From contig CANHPI010000122.1 of assembly GCA_947462425.1 (NCBI GenBank), positions 1-7,688 on the forward strand: a DNA stretch of 7,688 nt. Direction: 5' to 3'. Position numbers and translations under genes: made by a program. The notes below the pieces were generated by a model, which had not been told where the DNA came from, searched no databases, and saw only the letters and a list, made by a program, of their open reading frames with translations. This document shows positions 7,264-7,688 of the stretch, in pieces. Each line of letters starts with the position of its first letter. Position 1 is the stretch's first letter. This DNA comes from Bacteroidota bacterium. Lineage in GTDB: Bacteria; Bacteroidota; Bacteroidia; B-17B0; B-17BO.

Positions 7264-7438
7264 GTTTTTAGGATTTAAATTTTATAAAATTATTTAATAC
7301 TTTGTTCTAATAAAAACTAACTCAACTTCTTGTCATTGGCGCCATAGCCATACTATTTTTTAATACTTGATTCCCTATCTTTACTGATTATAAAAGTTTC
7401 ATTGTTTGGTTTTTTAAATTAATACTAGGTAAATGTAT

Positions 7439-7446
7439 TATCTTTG
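7439..7446 (+). promoter_or_regulatory. -7 box of a probable promoter for the HxlR-family gene
   Basis: TATCTTTG matches TAnnTTTG exactly and lies 54 bp before the ATG at 7501. No good TTTG is found at the expected 19-22 bp upstream; the nearest is at 7405-7408, about 30 bp away. The promoter may therefore be weak or activator-dependent. Confidence 0.5.
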
Positions 7447-7459
7447 TCCAAATAAAATA

Positions 7460-7482
7460 TATATACATAATTTATGTGTATA
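7460..7482. promoter_or_regulatory. Candidate operator dyad upstream of the HxlR-family gene
   Basis: A 23-bp dyad is centred on T7471: ACATAA (7465-7470) mirrors TTATGT (7472-7477), and after one mismatch (T7464/G7478) four more pairs extend it to 10 of 11 per arm. It begins 13 bp after the -7 box, so it covers the likely transcription start. HxlR-type regulators are winged-helix dimers that often repress their own promoters, so this is a plausible binding site. AT-richness weakens the case. Confidence 0.4.
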
Positions 7483-7500
7483 GACTAAAATTTTAGACTA
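7481..7500 (+). repeat. TAGACTA direct repeat with a nested palindrome abutting the start codon
   Basis: TAGACTA occurs at 7481-7487 and 7494-7500, separated by AAATTT. The centre, CTAAAATTTTAG (7485-7496), is also a perfect 12-bp palindrome. The repeat ends at the base before the ATG at 7501 and shares two bases with the dyad upstream, so it could be a second regulator site or affect ribosome access. Confidence 0.45.
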
Positions 7501-7688
7501 ATGGCAAATACAATAGTTAGAAAGAATAAAAATTTCATTCCCGGTAACTGCCCTGTGGGATTTACTATGAATATTATAGGTGGAAAGTGGAAGCCAAGTA
7601 TTATTTATATGATACGAACAGAAAGAAATCGTTATAGCCTTTTATTAAAAAATATAACAGAAATTAGTAAACAAACTTTAACAAATCA
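7501..7688 (+). CDS. HxlR-family winged-helix transcriptional regulator, 3'-partial
   Basis: The first 62 residues are visible before the window ends. The signature of the family is present: GNCPVGFTMNIIGGKWKPSI at 15-34, close to the usual CPv...l.viGgKWk..il pattern, then a helix and the start of the recognition region (ITEISKQTLTN). Cys17 is in the position of the N-terminal cysteine used for redox or electrophile sensing in some HxlR/YodB-type regulators; whether it senses here is inference. The ATG at 7501 is the start, since an in-frame TAA lies at 7486. The gene is divergent from the muconolactone isomerase-like gene, the common arrangement of a regulator and its target, and carries dyad and direct-repeat sequences right at its 5' end. 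Confidence 0.9.
   Translation, partial: MANTIVRKNKNFIPGNCPVGFTMNIIGGKWKPSIIYMIRTERNRYSLLLKNITEISKQTLTN

Noticed and set aside
7278..7291. AATTTTATAAAATT palindrome upstream of the isomerase-like gene
   Set aside because: It is a perfect 14-bp palindrome but made only of A and T in a very AT-rich region, so chance is likely and no promoter elements support it.

Overview
The window comes from an AT-rich bacterium of the Bacteroidota, probably a Flavobacteriia-like or Sphingobacteriia-like lineage. Three things point there: a C-terminal sorting domain of the gliding-motility/type IX secretion type (CHU_C, T9SS type B) on the first protein; promoter -7 boxes of the Bacteroidota form TAnnTTTG (before the tRNA and before the last gene); and start regions without clear Shine-Dalgarno sequences.

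Layout. Bases 1-2580 hold the 3' part of a large secreted multidomain protein whose start lies outside the window. Four same-strand genes follow closely: a membrane histidine kinase (2606-3565), a lipoprotein substrate-binding protein (3584-4711), a FecCD/BtuC-type permease (4920-5918) and its ATPase (5915-6589). The last three form a complete importer of the cobalamin/haem/siderophore class. The kinase is 18 bp from the binding protein, and the permease and ATPase overlap by 4 bp, so one transcript for all four is plausible. A 208-bp spacer between binding protein and permease breaks the otherwise tight packing. It holds an imperfect inverted repeat and a degenerate direct duplication that runs almost to the permease start codon.

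Bases 6590-6797 are AT-rich, and I see no gene or convincing terminator in them. A tRNA-Arg(CCU) follows at 6863-6934, with a good Bacteroidota promoter, a perfect 9-bp dyad in its leader and a strong hairpin terminator that can also serve the convergent gene on the other side. That gene (6991-7263, minus strand) encodes a 90-residue muconolactone-isomerase/YciI-like protein. It is divergent from the 5' end of an HxlR-family regulator (7501 to the window edge). The 237-bp region between them carries a -7 box and dyad/direct-repeat sequences just before the regulator's start codon.

How the parts fit: the importer would take a metal-chelate or corrinoid from the periplasm, fed by an outer-membrane TonB-dependent receptor not seen here. 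The kinase may sense the same ligand or the transporter itself, but no response regulator is in the window. The HxlR/isomerase-like pair looks like a separate small stress or detoxification module. I did not find a clearly new system. The most unusual points are the kinase-importer linkage and the repeat-filled spacer inside the importer operon.
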